A stretch of 64,000 nt of DNA from Qipengyuania pacifica (GCF_019857205.1 NZ_JAHWXO010000004.1:307501-371500); one strand, 5' to 3'. Counted from the first letter of the stretch, positions 44,316-53,139 are shown. The notes: generated from the sequence alone by a model not told the origin. A program made the numbers and translations.

Positions 44316-45773
44316 ATGTTCGATGGCTTTGACGCTTTGCTGCTCGCCCGGATCCAGTTCGCCTTCACGGTGAGCTTCCATTTCATATTTCCGGCCTTGT
44401 CGATCGGGCTGGCGAGTTACCTCATGGTGCTCGAGGGCTTGTGGCTGAAAACCGGCAAGCAACTCTATCTCGACCTGTTCAAATACTGGCTCAAGATCTT
44501 CGCAATCACTTTCGCGATGGGCGTCGTGTCCGGCATCGTGATGAGTTATCAGTTCGGGACGAACTGGGCCGTGTTTTCAGACAAGGCCGGCCCGGTAATC
44601 GGGCCATTGATGGCTTACGAGGTGCTTACGGCCTTCTTCCTCGAAGCGGGTTTTCTCGGAGTCATGCTGTTCGGTATGAACAGGGTTGGGAAAGGCCTGC
44701 ACTTCGCGGCCACATTCATGGTCGCGTTCGGCACCTTCGTATCTGCATTCTGGATCCTCTCGGTCAATAGCTGGATGCAGACCCCGGTCGGGTTCGAGAT
44801 GGGCGCCAATGGGCAGTTCCTGCCCGGCGAGAGCTGGTGGGATATCGTATTCAGCCCGAGCTTTCCCTATCGCCTGGTCCATACGGTGCTGGCTGCCTAC
44901 CTTACCACCGCGTTCGTCGTTGGAGGTGTCGGCGCATGGCACCTGCTGAAAGATCGGACGAATGCGCACGCACGCAAGATGTTTTCGATGGCCATGTGGA
45001 TGGCGGCACTCGTGGTGCCGATCCAGATATTTGCGGGCGACATGCACGGCCTCAACACTCTAGAGCATCAGCCACCAAAGGTGATGGCGATGGAAGGGCA
45101 TTTCGAAAGCCATCCGGACGGTGCCCCGCTGTACCTCTTCGGCATTCCGGATCAGGATGCACAAGAACTCAGATATGCCATCGGCATCCCCAAACTCTCG
45201 TCGCTCATCCTCAAGCATGATCCGGACGCGTCGCTGGATGGGCTGGACACTGTTCCGCGCGACGAACAGCCGCCAGTGGCTGTGGTTTTCTGGACCTTCC
45301 GCATTATGGTCGGCTTAGGATTCGCCATGCTTGGAGTAGGCCTCTGGAGCCTTTTCGCCAGAATGCGGGGCAAACTATACGACTGGAAATGGTTGCACCG
45401 TGCCGCCCTGCTCATGGGGCCGAGCGGCTTTATCGCTGTCATCGCCGGCTGGGTCACCACCGAAGTCGGCCGGCAGCCGTGGGTGATTTACGGTCTTTTG
45501 CGAACAGCCGATGCGGCCAGCCCGCTTGATGCCCCGGCAGTCGGGGCATCCTTGCTCGCTTTCGTTATCGTCTACTTTACGGTTTTCGGCGTGGGCGTCT
45601 GGTATATCCTGCGACTGATGAAGGCACCGCCTCATGCCGGGGAAAAGGGCGTGAAGCGAACCGAGAAGGGGCCCGTGCGGACCGCCGGTATTACACCCGG
45701 GCCGACGCAAAATCCGGGTCACAATCCCGACACCCTCCCTTCGAACCACGAGGAGGCAGACGATGGACGTTAA
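44316..45773 (+). CDS. cydA: Cytochrome bd-type ubiquinol oxidase subunit I
   Basis: A 485-residue quinol oxidase subunit with the heme-b ligand His22 in SFHFIFPALS, the FGTNWAVFSDKAGPV segment and the Q-loop start GDMHGLNTLEHQPPKVMAMEGHF; the Q-loop is short, as in the cyanide-insensitive CIO group. It reduces oxygen at the d-heme and translocates charge. The C-terminal 60 residues form a charged tail. It overlaps cydB by 11 bases. Confidence 0.94.
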   Translation: MFDGFDALLLARIQFAFTVSFHFIFPALSIGLASYLMVLEGLWLKTGKQLYLDLFKYWLKIFAITFAMGVVSGIVMSYQFGTNWAVFSDKAGPVIGPLMAYEVLTAFFLEAGFLGVMLFGMNRVGKGLHFAATFMVAFGTFVSAFWILSVNSWMQTPVGFEMGANGQFLPGESWWDIVFSPSFPYRLVHTVLAAYLTTAFVVGGVGAWHLLKDRTNAHARKMFSMAMWMAALVVPIQIFAGDMHGLNTLEHQPPKVMAMEGHFESHPDGAPLYLFGIPDQDAQELRYAIGIPKLSSLILKHDPDASLDGLDTVPRDEQPPVAVVFWTFRIMVGLGFAMLGVGLWSLFARMRGKLYDWKWLHRAALLMGPSGFIAVIAGWVTTEVGRQPWVIYGLLRTADAASPLDAPAVGASLLAFVIVYFTVFGVGVWYILRLMKAPPHAGEKGVKRTEKGPVRTAGITPGPTQNPGHNPDTLPSNHEEADDGR

Positions 45774-46770
45774 CGTCGATCTCACCGTCGTCTGGGCTTT
45801 TATCATCGCCTTCGCGGTTTTCGCCTATGTGGTCATGGACGGCTTCGATCTTGGAATCGGCATCCTGTTCCCAAGCTTCGAAGTCGGACGCGAGCGAGAC
45901 CGCGCGATGAATTCGATAGCACCGGTGTGGGACGGGAACGAGACGTGGCTCGTACTGGGCGGCGGCGGACTGTTCGCGGCGTTCCCCCTCGCCTACGCCG
46001 TAATTCTTCCCGCCACCTATCCACTCATCATTGCGATGCTACTCGGGTTGGTCTTCCGAGGGGTGGCTTTCGAGTTCCGGTGGCGCGACCCTTCCCATCG
46101 ACGCCTCTGGGACTTCGCGTTCACCGGCGGCAGCCTGGTGGCTGCGATGGCACAGGGGATGACCCTTGGCGCGCTGCTGCAAGGCATTGATGTCGTCGAC
46201 CGGGCCTACGCGGGCAGCTGGTTCGACTGGTTCACCCCATACACGTTGCTGACCGGAATTGGTACGGTAGCCGGTTATGCGTTACTCGGCGCTTGCTGGC
46301 TGGTCTGGAAGCTCGATGGCGAAGCGCAGGCGCACGCCCGCACCCTCGCAAAGCGCGCAGCATGGGCCACTCTCATCCTCATGGGCGGCGTAAGCATCTA
46401 CAATCTCGGGCTGCGACCCGAATATGCAGACCGCTGGCTGACCGCACCCGAAATCTATTTCGCTGCTCCCGTGCCGATCCTGACAGGACTTATAGCGCTC
46501 GCACTGCTTCGCTCGCTGTCGGTGGAGCGTCATTCAAAGCCATTTTGGCTCAGCCTTGCGCTGTTCTTTTTCGGCATGGCAGGACTGGGCGTTACCATGT
46601 GGCCGTACGTGGTCCCACCGGGGCTCACCATATGGGATGTTGCCGCGCCCGAACGCAGCCAGGTATTCATGCTGATTGGCGTCGGCATTACCATGCCGCT
46701 GATTATCGCCTATACCGCCTGGGCCTATTGGGTGTTTCGTGGCAAGGTCGGAGACGAAGGCTACCATTGA
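45763..46770 (+). CDS. cydB: Cytochrome bd-type ubiquinol oxidase subunit II
   Basis: A 335-residue subunit with about eight transmembrane helices: VVMDGFDLGIGILFP near 28-42, SIAPVWDGNETWLVLGGG near 54-71 and the conserved FGMAGLGVTMWPYVVPP near 270-286. It pairs with CydA. The stop overlaps the TTG of the tiny DUF2474 gene (TTGA). Confidence 0.94.
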   Translation: MDVNVDLTVVWAFIIAFAVFAYVVMDGFDLGIGILFPSFEVGRERDRAMNSIAPVWDGNETWLVLGGGGLFAAFPLAYAVILPATYPLIIAMLLGLVFRGVAFEFRWRDPSHRRLWDFAFTGGSLVAAMAQGMTLGALLQGIDVVDRAYAGSWFDWFTPYTLLTGIGTVAGYALLGACWLVWKLDGEAQAHARTLAKRAAWATLILMGGVSIYNLGLRPEYADRWLTAPEIYFAAPVPILTGLIALALLRSLSVERHSKPFWLSLALFFFGMAGLGVTMWPYVVPPGLTIWDVAAPERSQVFMLIGVGITMPLIIAYTAWAYWVFRGKVGDEGYH

Positions 46771-46877
46771 CGCAGGCTCCGCTCTGGAAGCGCCTCGCCT
46801 GGATGGCAGCGATCTGGCTGGCGAGCGTAAGCGTCCTCGGCGCGGTCGCTTACGTCCTGCGCTTTTGGCTTAGCTGA
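46767..46877 (+). CDS. DUF2474 small subunit of cytochrome bd
   Basis: A 36-residue single-helix protein, MTQAPLWKRLAWMAAIWLASV then a hydrophobic stretch ending VLRFWLS. The W-KR-W and SV motif match DUF2474, a CydX/CioZ-like small subunit that stabilises CIO-type bd oxidases. The TTG at 46767 overlaps the cydB stop (TTGA). The TGA at 46875-46877 abuts the hemF stop on the other strand. Confidence 0.72.
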   Translation: MTQAPLWKRLAWMAAIWLASVSVLGAVAYVLRFWLS

Positions 46878-47735
46878 TCAGCTCCACACCGCTTCGGGCG
46901 GCAGGCTCATCAGAATGGCGTCGATATTGCCCCCGGTCTTCAGTCCGAACAAAGTCCCGCGGTCGTAGACCAGATTGAATTCGGCGTAACGGCCGCGCCA
47001 TTCCAGCTGGGTCTGCTTGTCTTCGGGCGTGAATTCGGTTTCCATTCGGCGGCGGACAAGCGAGGGAAAAACATCCAGAAAGGCCTCACCCACGTCCTTC
47101 GTGTAAGCAAGATTCCGTTCGAATGCAGCCTCGTCTTCGCATTCCAGGTGATCGTAGAAAATGCCGCCGACCCCGCGATGCACACCACGATGCGGGATAT
47201 AGAAATAATCGTCGGCCCATTTTCTGAAGCGTTCGTAATAGGTCGGGTTATGTGCTGCGCAGGCGGCACGAAAACGCGCGTGAAACTGTTCCGTATCCTC
47301 TTCATACGGGATCGGGGGATTCAAGTCCGCCCCGCCCCCGAACCATGCCTTCCCTGTGGTCAGGAAGCGCGTGTTCATATGTACCGCGGGAACATGCGGA
47401 TTGGCCATATGAGCTACCAGACTGATACCCGTCGCAGTGAAGCCGGGGTTTTCGGCGCTGGCGCCATTGATCGTACCTGCAAACTCGGGCGCGAAATTTC
47501 CGCGAACAGTCGACACGTTTACGCCGACCTTTTCGAAGACCTTGCCTTTCATCAAACCGCGCGTACCGCCGCCAGGATCTGAATTGCCTTCTTCCTCACG
47601 GCTCCAGCTGTCGTATCGGAAACTCGCCTCCGAACCTGCCTCGCGCTCGATCGCTTCGAACTCGGTGCATATGCGATCGCGCAGGTTTTCGAACCATTTG
47701 CGGGCGGCGTCGGTTTGCTGTGTCCAGTCGGTCAT
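46878..47735 (-). CDS. hemF: HemF, oxygen-dependent coproporphyrinogen III oxidase
   Basis: A 285-residue cytoplasmic enzyme that oxidatively decarboxylates coproporphyrinogen III to protoporphyrinogen IX in heme synthesis. Family blocks: HMNTRFLTTGKAWFGGGADLNP (about 119-140), FRKWADDYFYIPHRGVHRGVGGIFYDHL (about 167-194), and EFNLVYDRGTLFGLKTGGNIDAILMSLPP near the end. It converges on the bd oxidase operon, which needs the heme product. Confidence 0.95.
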   Translation of the reverse strand: MTDWTQQTDAARKWFENLRDRICTEFEAIEREAGSEASFRYDSWSREEEGNSDPGGGTRGLMKGKVFEKVGVNVSTVRGNFAPEFAGTINGASAENPGFTATGISLVAHMANPHVPAVHMNTRFLTTGKAWFGGGADLNPPIPYEEDTEQFHARFRAACAAHNPTYYERFRKWADDYFYIPHRGVHRGVGGIFYDHLECEDEAAFERNLAYTKDVGEAFLDVFPSLVRRRMETEFTPEDKQTQLEWRGRYAEFNLVYDRGTLFGLKTGGNIDAILMSLPPEAVWS

Positions 47736-47780
47736 GCCAAAGGCCTTGCCATCGCACTTTGGCTACGGCAATAGCGCGCT

Positions 47781-48485
47781 ATGGTTCCCCTTTCGTTCGC
47801 CGGTGAGGAATGGCTCCTGACAGAGGGCCGCGCGCTGTATTGGCCGAGTGAACGCGCGCTACTAGTCGCCGACCTGCACCTCGAGAAAGGGAGCTTCTTT
47901 GCGGGCCATGGGCAGATGATCCCGCCTTACGATAGCAGAGAGACACTGGAACGTGTTGCACTCGCCATTCGCGAAACAGGCGCGCGCCGTGTTATTACGC
48001 TTGGGGACAATTTTCATGATTCCGACGGATCTACGCGGCTCGAGCCTCATGCCTGCGGGATGCTGGAAGCTTTGACGAAGGCCGTCGATTGGGTGTGGAT
48101 CACGGGCAATCACGATCCGCACATGGATGCGCGATGTGGCGGTGTTCTGGTGGAAGAACTCGAATTGGGGGGCGTTGTCTTGCGCCACCGAGCGCACAAG
48201 GGTGAGACCCGACCTGAGCTGTCGGGCCATTACCATCCGCGTCTGCAACTCAAGATCCGCCATCGCAACATCCGTCGGCCATGCGCTGTCGTAAGCGCGA
48301 ACGACGGGGCGGATGGGAAGCCATCCGGTCGGATGATATTGCCGGCCTTCGGTGCTTATACGGGTGGGATGAATGCGGCCGATCCAGCCATCCTTGCGGC
48401 GCTTCAACCGGCCGAGCGGATCGATGCCGTCGTACCCGCAAAAGGCCAGTTGGCCCGCTTCAATTTGTGGAAACGCGCTGCTTAA
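47781..48485 (+). CDS. pdeM: PdeM, ligase-associated metallophosphoesterase
   Basis: A 234-residue calcineurin-like phosphoesterase: DLHLEKG at about 31-37, GDNFHD near 73, GNHDPH near 112 and GHYHPRL near 151 supply the di-metal ligands. In other bacteria the gene sits with a DNA ligase and an lhr-type helicase in a DNA damage cluster; none is visible in this window. The ATG at 47781 begins the family N-terminus. Confidence 0.85.
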   Translation: MVPLSFAGEEWLLTEGRALYWPSERALLVADLHLEKGSFFAGHGQMIPPYDSRETLERVALAIRETGARRVITLGDNFHDSDGSTRLEPHACGMLEALTKAVDWVWITGNHDPHMDARCGGVLVEELELGGVVLRHRAHKGETRPELSGHYHPRLQLKIRHRNIRRPCAVVSANDGADGKPSGRMILPAFGAYTGGMNAADPAILAALQPAERIDAVVPAKGQLARFNLWKRAA

Positions 48486-48596
48486 GCGCAACGCCGCAGC
48501 GATAAACTGCGCCCCATTCGTATAACACACTTCCGAATCCTCGGAACAATGCCTACATGCGCCCTTTCTAGTACGGCCACCAAAGGAGATTGCCCC

Positions 48597-49139
48597 ATAG
48601 CCCGTCCACCCCGCCGTAGCATGCAGATGCCCGTGAAAAGCGGCCCTCGCTACGATAACATGATCAATGTGCCGAAGGTCCGCGTGATCGATCACGAAGG
48701 TGAGAACCTCGGCGTTATGTTCACCCGCGAAGCTGTCGAGCAGGCCAACGAACTCGGCCTCAACCTCGTCGAAGTGTCCCCCAACGCGGACCCGCCGGTG
48801 TGCAAATTCCTCGACGTCGGCAAATATCGCTACGAGGCGCAGAAAAAGGCGAACCTCGCGCGAAAGACGCAAAAGACGCAGGAAATCAAAGAGATCAAGA
48901 TGCGTCCGAACATCGATGATCACGATTACGATGTGAAAATGCGCAACGTCGTCAAGTTCCTCGAGAACGGTGACAAGGTGAAATGTACCCTGCGTTTCCG
49001 TGGTCGTGAAATGGCCCATCAGCAACTCGGCATGGACCTGCTCAACCGCGTTCGTGACGATGTTGAAGAAATCGCCAAGGTCGAAGCCTTCCCGCGTCTG
49101 GAAGGCCGCCAAATGGTCATGGTGCTGGCTCCCAAATAG
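48597..49139 (+). CDS. infC: Translation initiation factor IF-3 with apparent ATA start
   Basis: A 180-residue IF-3: N-terminal region [20 protein letters not shown], the linker [24 protein letters not shown] and the C-terminal domain ([21 protein letters not shown], near residues 130-150). IF-3 binds the 30S subunit and rejects poor start codons, and the gene in many bacteria begins with a non-canonical codon. Here ATA at 48597 has AAGGAG 8 bases upstream and gives the exact length of E. coli IF-3; ATG at 48621 is also in frame but lacks that signal. A terminator follows at 49168. Confidence 0.88.
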   Translation: MARPPRRSMQMPVKSGPRYDNMINVPKVRVIDHEGENLGVMFTREAVEQANELGLNLVEVSPNADPPVCKFLDVGKYRYEAQKKANLARKTQKTQEIKEIKMRPNIDDHDYDVKMRNVVKFLENGDKVKCTLRFRGREMAHQQLGMDLLNRVRDDVEEIAKVEAFPRLEGRQMVMVLAPK

Positions 49140-49167
49140 TCAGCCGACAACGCAATCAAAAGCGACG

Positions 49168-49204
49168 AACCGGGGAACGCGAATGGCGTCTCCCCGGTTT
49201 TTCT
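49168..49204 (+). terminator. Rho-independent terminator of infC
   Basis: A 9-bp G+C-rich stem, AACCGGGGA (49168-49176) with TCCCCGGTT (49191-49199), is followed by TTTTCTTT. It lies 28 bases after the infC stop. Confidence 0.85.
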
Positions 49205-49208
49205 TTGC

Positions 49209-49793
49209 ATGAAACAAGCGTCCATTCTCGCCATGGCCTGCAGTCTCGCGCTAACGGCATGCAACCAGTCCGAAACAGATCAAGACAGCCCGGCGTCTAC
49301 TCCGGCAAGTGGATCTTCCGTGGAGGTCGCCCTTCCTGCTCCGACCCAGGCTATTGGGCAGGTGACAGGTGGAGAGAACGATGGTTCGCCAGATCTCTCC
49401 CCCGCCCCCCTGACTCCCGAAGCGGAACGCGGTGAAACAGGCGCCCGCAACGTTCTGCTGTCCTTTGCCCGCGCCATCGAGCTGCGCGAGTTTGATCAAG
49501 CGTGGGAAATGCTTGATGAGGGTGATCAGCAAAGGTGGAGCAAGGCTCAATGGCGCGCCCTATTCGCCGATCTCGGCAAGATTACGGTCGCAGTCCCGGA
49601 TGGCTCCATGGAAGGCGCGGCCGGATCATCCTATTATACCAGTGAAGCGACAATAACGGCAACCGACAAGGATGGCCGTCCCGTTCGATATGAAGGACCC
49701 GTCGTCCTTCGCCGCGTCAACGACGTCCCCGGCGCCAGTGCCGCACAACTGCGCTGGCATATCGACAGCGTCCAGCTCGACTGGACACACTAG
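49209..49793 (+). CDS. Lipoprotein of unknown function
   Basis: A 194-residue lipoprotein with signal ending LALTAC (Cys18), a Ser/Pro-rich linker (20-75) and a C-terminal domain (about 78-190) resembling a small NTF2-like or DUF4878 fold (LLSFARAIELREFDQAWEMLDEGDQQRWSKAQW), though I am not certain. It starts just 4 bases after the infC terminator. Confidence 0.7.
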   Translation: MKQASILAMACSLALTACNQSETDQDSPASTPASGSSVEVALPAPTQAIGQVTGGENDGSPDLSPAPLTPEAERGETGARNVLLSFARAIELREFDQAWEMLDEGDQQRWSKAQWRALFADLGKITVAVPDGSMEGAAGSSYYTSEATITATDKDGRPVRYEGPVVLRRVNDVPGASAAQLRWHIDSVQLDWTH

Positions 49794-49846
49794 ACTGTTG
49801 CAGATGCAAGCCCGATCCTGCTCGCCACGCGCAGGCCTAGTTGAAC

Positions 49847-49990
49847 GCGATCACGAAGCAAACTAGTGGGATCGCTACAAGCAACGATTGGCGGAGAGGC
49901 GTTCCTGCGGAGGTTAGGAACGGGTGCCGCGATCCATTCGATTAGCTCCCGCCTTCCTGGGAGCGTGTTTTAGGAAGGATGCTCCCCACA
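49847..49990 (+). promoter_or_regulatory. Structured leader with alternative hairpins, upstream of the CGS-family gene
   Basis: Stems: GCGATC 49847-49852 with 49870-49875; CGTTCCT 49900-49906 with AGGAACG 49916-49922; GCTCCC 49945-49950 with GGGAGC 49959-49964. The last GGGAGC can instead pair with GCTCCC 49981-49986, and CCTTCCT 49952-49958 can pair with AGGAAGG 49972-49978, the likely ribosome site. These exclude each other, so translation or termination could switch. The first hairpin is followed by GTGTTTT. No known SAM riboswitch core was found. Confidence 0.5.
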
Positions 49991-51298
49991 ATGAGCGATC
50001 ACGATATCGACCCCACCTCGCCCCGCATGGCGCCCAAGCCGGAAGTGACCAAGATCGGCGGCCGCGAACTCAAGCCCAGCACACTGATGATGGGTCACGG
50101 CTTCGACCCCGTGCTGTCGGAAGGTAGCCTCAAACCGCCGATCTTCCTGACGTCGACCTTCGCTTTCCCAAGCGCGGCCGATGGGAAACGCCATTTCGAA
50201 GGCATCACCGGCAAGCGCCCAGGCGGTTCGGACGGTTTGGTCTATTCGCGCTTCAACGCACCCAATCAGGAAATTCTCGAGGATCGCCTTTCCGTTTGGG
50301 ACGGCGCCGAAGACGCGCTGAGTTTCTCGAGCGGCATGACGGCGATCTGTGTCCTGATGCTGGCCTACGCCAATCAGAATGATGTCATCGTGCATTCTGG
50401 TCCGCTTTATGCAGCGTCTGAAGGCTTCGTCGCCAAGGTGCTTGCACGCTTCGGCATCACCTATGTCGATTTCCCCGCCGGTGCCACGCGCGAAGACATC
50501 GACGCAGTGCTCAGCAAAGCGAAGGCGCAAGCCAAATCGCAGGGCGGCAACGTCTGCATGGTGTATCTCGAAAGTCCCGGCAATCCGACAAATGCTCTGG
50601 TCGATGTCGAAGCCGTCCGTGCGGCCGTCGACGAGGCCGGGCTCGAATGTCCGATTGCCATCGATAACACCTTCCTTGGTCCGCTTTGGCAGCGTCCGCT
50701 CGACCAGGGCGCGGACATCGTGGTCTATTCGCTGACCAAATATGTCGGCGGCCATTCCGACCTCGTCGCGGGCAGCATCGCCGGAGCGAAGAAATGGATG
50801 GACCCGGTCCGCATGCTTCGCAACACGATGGGCGGCATCTGCGATCCCAACACCGCATGGATGCTTCTGCGCTCGCTCGAGACGGTCGAACTTCGCATGC
50901 AGCGGGCCGGAGACAATGCAGCGCGGGTTTGCGATTACCTTGCCAAGCACCCCAAGGTCGAAGGCCTAGGCTATCTTGGCATGATAAAGGATGCCCGCCA
51001 GCAGGATATCTATGATCGCCATTGCAAGGGCGCTGGCAGCACTTTTTCACTACTGCTAAAAGGTGGAGAGGCCGAGTGCTTCCGCTTTCTCGACAGCCTG
51101 AAAATTGCCAAGCTCGCCGTCAGCCTTGGCGGAACAGAAACTCTGGCAAGTCACCCGGCTTCGATGACTCACCTTTCGGTCGCGGAAGGACGCCGCGCGG
51201 AACTCGGAATTTCCGATAATCTGGTACGGATCAGTATCGGGATCGAGGATCCGGACGATCTGATCGCCGACTTCGAACAGGCGCTGGAGGCAGTCTGA
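49991..51298 (+). CDS. Cystathionine gamma-synthase/methionine gamma-lyase family PLP enzyme
   Basis: A 435-residue PLP enzyme of the trans-sulfuration group: STFAFPSAADGKRHFEG near 47, the SSGMTAICVL segment near 111, the Schiff-base Lys in YSLTKYVGGHSDLVAGS (about 247-263) and the C-terminal VRISIGIEDPDDLIADFEQAL. It could be cystathionine gamma-synthase, O-acetylhomoserine sulfhydrylase or a lyase. An ATG at 49979 is immediately next to the AGGAAGG; the ATG at 49991 fits a normal spacing better. It overlaps the ATP-grasp gene. Confidence 0.88.
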   Translation: MSDHDIDPTSPRMAPKPEVTKIGGRELKPSTLMMGHGFDPVLSEGSLKPPIFLTSTFAFPSAADGKRHFEGITGKRPGGSDGLVYSRFNAPNQEILEDRLSVWDGAEDALSFSSGMTAICVLMLAYANQNDVIVHSGPLYAASEGFVAKVLARFGITYVDFPAGATREDIDAVLSKAKAQAKSQGGNVCMVYLESPGNPTNALVDVEAVRAAVDEAGLECPIAIDNTFLGPLWQRPLDQGADIVVYSLTKYVGGHSDLVAGSIAGAKKWMDPVRMLRNTMGGICDPNTAWMLLRSLETVELRMQRAGDNAARVCDYLAKHPKVEGLGYLGMIKDARQQDIYDRHCKGAGSTFSLLLKGGEAECFRFLDSLKIAKLAVSLGGTETLASHPASMTHLSVAEGRRAELGISDNLVRISIGIEDPDDLIADFEQALEAV

Positions 51299-52191
51299 CA
51301 CGCATCGGTTTTCTCGCCTGCGCGGAAACGCTTCCCAATGGCGGCCCCCGTCGCGGGGATGCATTCGAACACGATCTCGAAGTCGGCGCCTTGCGACCGG
51401 CCTTCGAGACCGTGGGGCTCACGCTGGTCGAGATCGACTGGCGAGCCCCGCTCGAATGCTTCGACGACATCGCCTTGGTGCTGCTCGGAACGGCATGGGA
51501 CTACCAGGATCACGCTCAGGATTTTCTTGCCAAACTGGATGCTCTTGCGGATCGCGGCGTCCTAATATGCAACTCCCCCGAGATCGTTCGCTGGAACGCG
51601 AACAAGCGGTATCTGGAAGAGCTAGCGGATAGAGGCGCCACGACGGTCCCGACACTCTGGCTCGACGATGTCGATCGTGCCGGCATCATCCGCGCGATGG
51701 ATGAATTCGACACCGATCGCATCGTCGTGAAGCGACAGATTGGTGCTGGGGCTCTCGGCCAGCATAGCTTCCGCCGAACTGAACTGCCCAAAGAAGATTG
51801 GGCCATGAGGCATGCCTGCATGGTGCAGCCCTTCCTCCCGAGCATTGTACAGGAAGGCGAATATACCTTCGTCTTCATCGAAGGGTGTTTCAGTCACAGC
51901 GTGCTGAAGCGCGCAGGAGAAGGGGACTACCGGATCCAGTCGCTCTACGGCGGCATCGAATGCGATTATGTGCCGGGCGAACAGGATCTCGCGACAGCAG
52001 AGGCAGTGGTAGCTGCGCTACCCTTCGACCGCCCACTCTACTGTCGCATCGATATGGTCCGGCTCGCTTCAGGCGAACTTGCGGTCATGGAAGCGGAAAT
52101 GATCGAACCCTATCTCTACCCCGTGCAGGGACCGCAGTTCGGTGAGAAGATGGCCAAAGCGATTCTCACGCGCCTGACTGACTTGCCCTGA
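51295..52191 (+). CDS. ATP-grasp domain protein (RimK/glutathione synthetase-like), CTG start
   Basis: A protein of about 298 residues: an N-terminal region (TRIGFLACAETLPNGGPRRG) that must be translated for a normal-length protein, then an ATP-grasp domain with KRQIGAGALGQHSF (about 142-155), EYTFVFIEGCFSHSVLKR and the metal site EMIEPYLYP near the C-terminus. Upstream of the conserved start there is no ATG, GTG or TTG, but CTG at 51295-51297 has GGAGG 4 bases before it; the TTG at 51391 would remove 32 conserved residues. It likely ligates an amino acid or peptide to an amine with ATP; substrate unknown. Confidence 0.75.
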   Translation: MTRIGFLACAETLPNGGPRRGDAFEHDLEVGALRPAFETVGLTLVEIDWRAPLECFDDIALVLLGTAWDYQDHAQDFLAKLDALADRGVLICNSPEIVRWNANKRYLEELADRGATTVPTLWLDDVDRAGIIRAMDEFDTDRIVVKRQIGAGALGQHSFRRTELPKEDWAMRHACMVQPFLPSIVQEGEYTFVFIEGCFSHSVLKRAGEGDYRIQSLYGGIECDYVPGEQDLATAEAVVAALPFDRPLYCRIDMVRLASGELAVMEAEMIEPYLYPVQGPQFGEKMAKAILTRLTDLP

Positions 52192-52272
52192 AAGAAGACG
52201 CCAGGAACCGAACCCCAAAGATGCCTAAGTAACACTAGGCACCAACTCAGCTTGCCGCCGAGCGCTAACGTA

Positions 52273-52806
52273 TTAGCCCCGCCATTCGCGGCGCTCTTCC
52301 GCCGATTTCAGCACTTCGTAAGCCAACTGCAGCTTCTGGAACTCTGCCGCGGCCTGCTTGTCGCCCGGCTTCACGTCGGGATGCACCGTTTTGGCTTTTT
52401 CCCGCCAAGCTTTCTTTATCGCACCGAACTCGACATCGGCTTCGAGTTCGAGAACTTCGAGCGCGCGCATTTCATCCGCGCTGCGCGAACCATCGCCGCT
52501 GCCGCTCCAGCCATAATGTTGGGCTTCGGCATAGCCTGCGTTCTCACTGCGCTCGGTCTGCGCGCGAGCTTCCTTTTCGGCTTTGTCGAGTCCTTCGAAA
52601 TAGTCCCACTTCTGATTGTATTCGGCGGCATGCTTTTGGCAAAACATCCATCGTTCTGGGCTGTTCGGCGCCTTCGGGGCGGGACAATTGCCAGGCTCTT
52701 CACAGCCATGCCGATCGCACAGCCGCACGGTGGTAGCTTCGCGGGCGGAGCCATATCCGCGCCAGCGCGGAAATCCCCAATCGTTGGACCTACGCGGTTT
52801 AGCCAC
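52273..52806 (-). CDS. J-domain (DnaJ-like) protein with C-terminal J domain
   Basis: A 177-residue protein with an N-terminal zinc-like segment (RLCDRHGCEEPGNCPAP, RWMFCQKHAAEYNQKWDYF), a linker and a C-terminal J domain (about 110-175), including the HPD motif in KTVHPDVKPGD. The arrangement matches a class of DnaJ-like proteins in alphaproteobacteria. It would activate a DnaK chaperone. The start is the ATG at 52804-52806. Confidence 0.85.
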   Translation of the reverse strand: MAKPRRSNDWGFPRWRGYGSAREATTVRLCDRHGCEEPGNCPAPKAPNSPERWMFCQKHAAEYNQKWDYFEGLDKAEKEARAQTERSENAGYAEAQHYGWSGSGDGSRSADEMRALEVLELEADVEFGAIKKAWREKAKTVHPDVKPGDKQAAAEFQKLQLAYEVLKSAEERREWRG

Positions 52807-52961
52807 GGCGAATATATGTCGTTTGTCGATTGGGCATCGCGGTCAATCTAGGGGCGCTGGCAAAAGGTACAAGATCGGTTAATTCAGTTTCATTATGAAA
52901 TGCTGCAATGCAACCAAGACAAATTATATGATTGGCAGCAATGCATCGAACGGATGATACA

Positions 52962-53111
52962 ATGAGCAGACAGCTGACGATTTCCGCACTGGCGGCATCG
53001 ATATCGATGGCATTGTTCGCACTAAGTGCAGGTTTCGGCGCATTCGCCATCGAAAATCCGGCGCACATTGCCGGCAAAGCGCCGCTTATCGAACTTTACG
53101 CAGGTCGGTGA
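52962..53111 (+). CDS. Very small single-helix protein
   Basis: A 49-residue protein (an in-frame ATG at 52941 would make 56) with one transmembrane or signal-like helix (residues 7-29, TISALAASISMALFALSAGF) and a short tail. I do not recognise a family. It lies divergent from the J-domain gene and upstream of a bidirectional terminator at 53140. Confidence 0.5.
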   Translation: MSRQLTISALAASISMALFALSAGFGAFAIENPAHIAGKAPLIELYAGR

Positions 53112-53139
53112 CCCGTCATTACAATTCAACCGACTGCAA

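Noticed and set aside
49847..49990. SAM-II or SAH riboswitch
   Set aside because: The conserved core words of these classes are not present; only the competing hairpins are, so it is listed as an unclassified leader.
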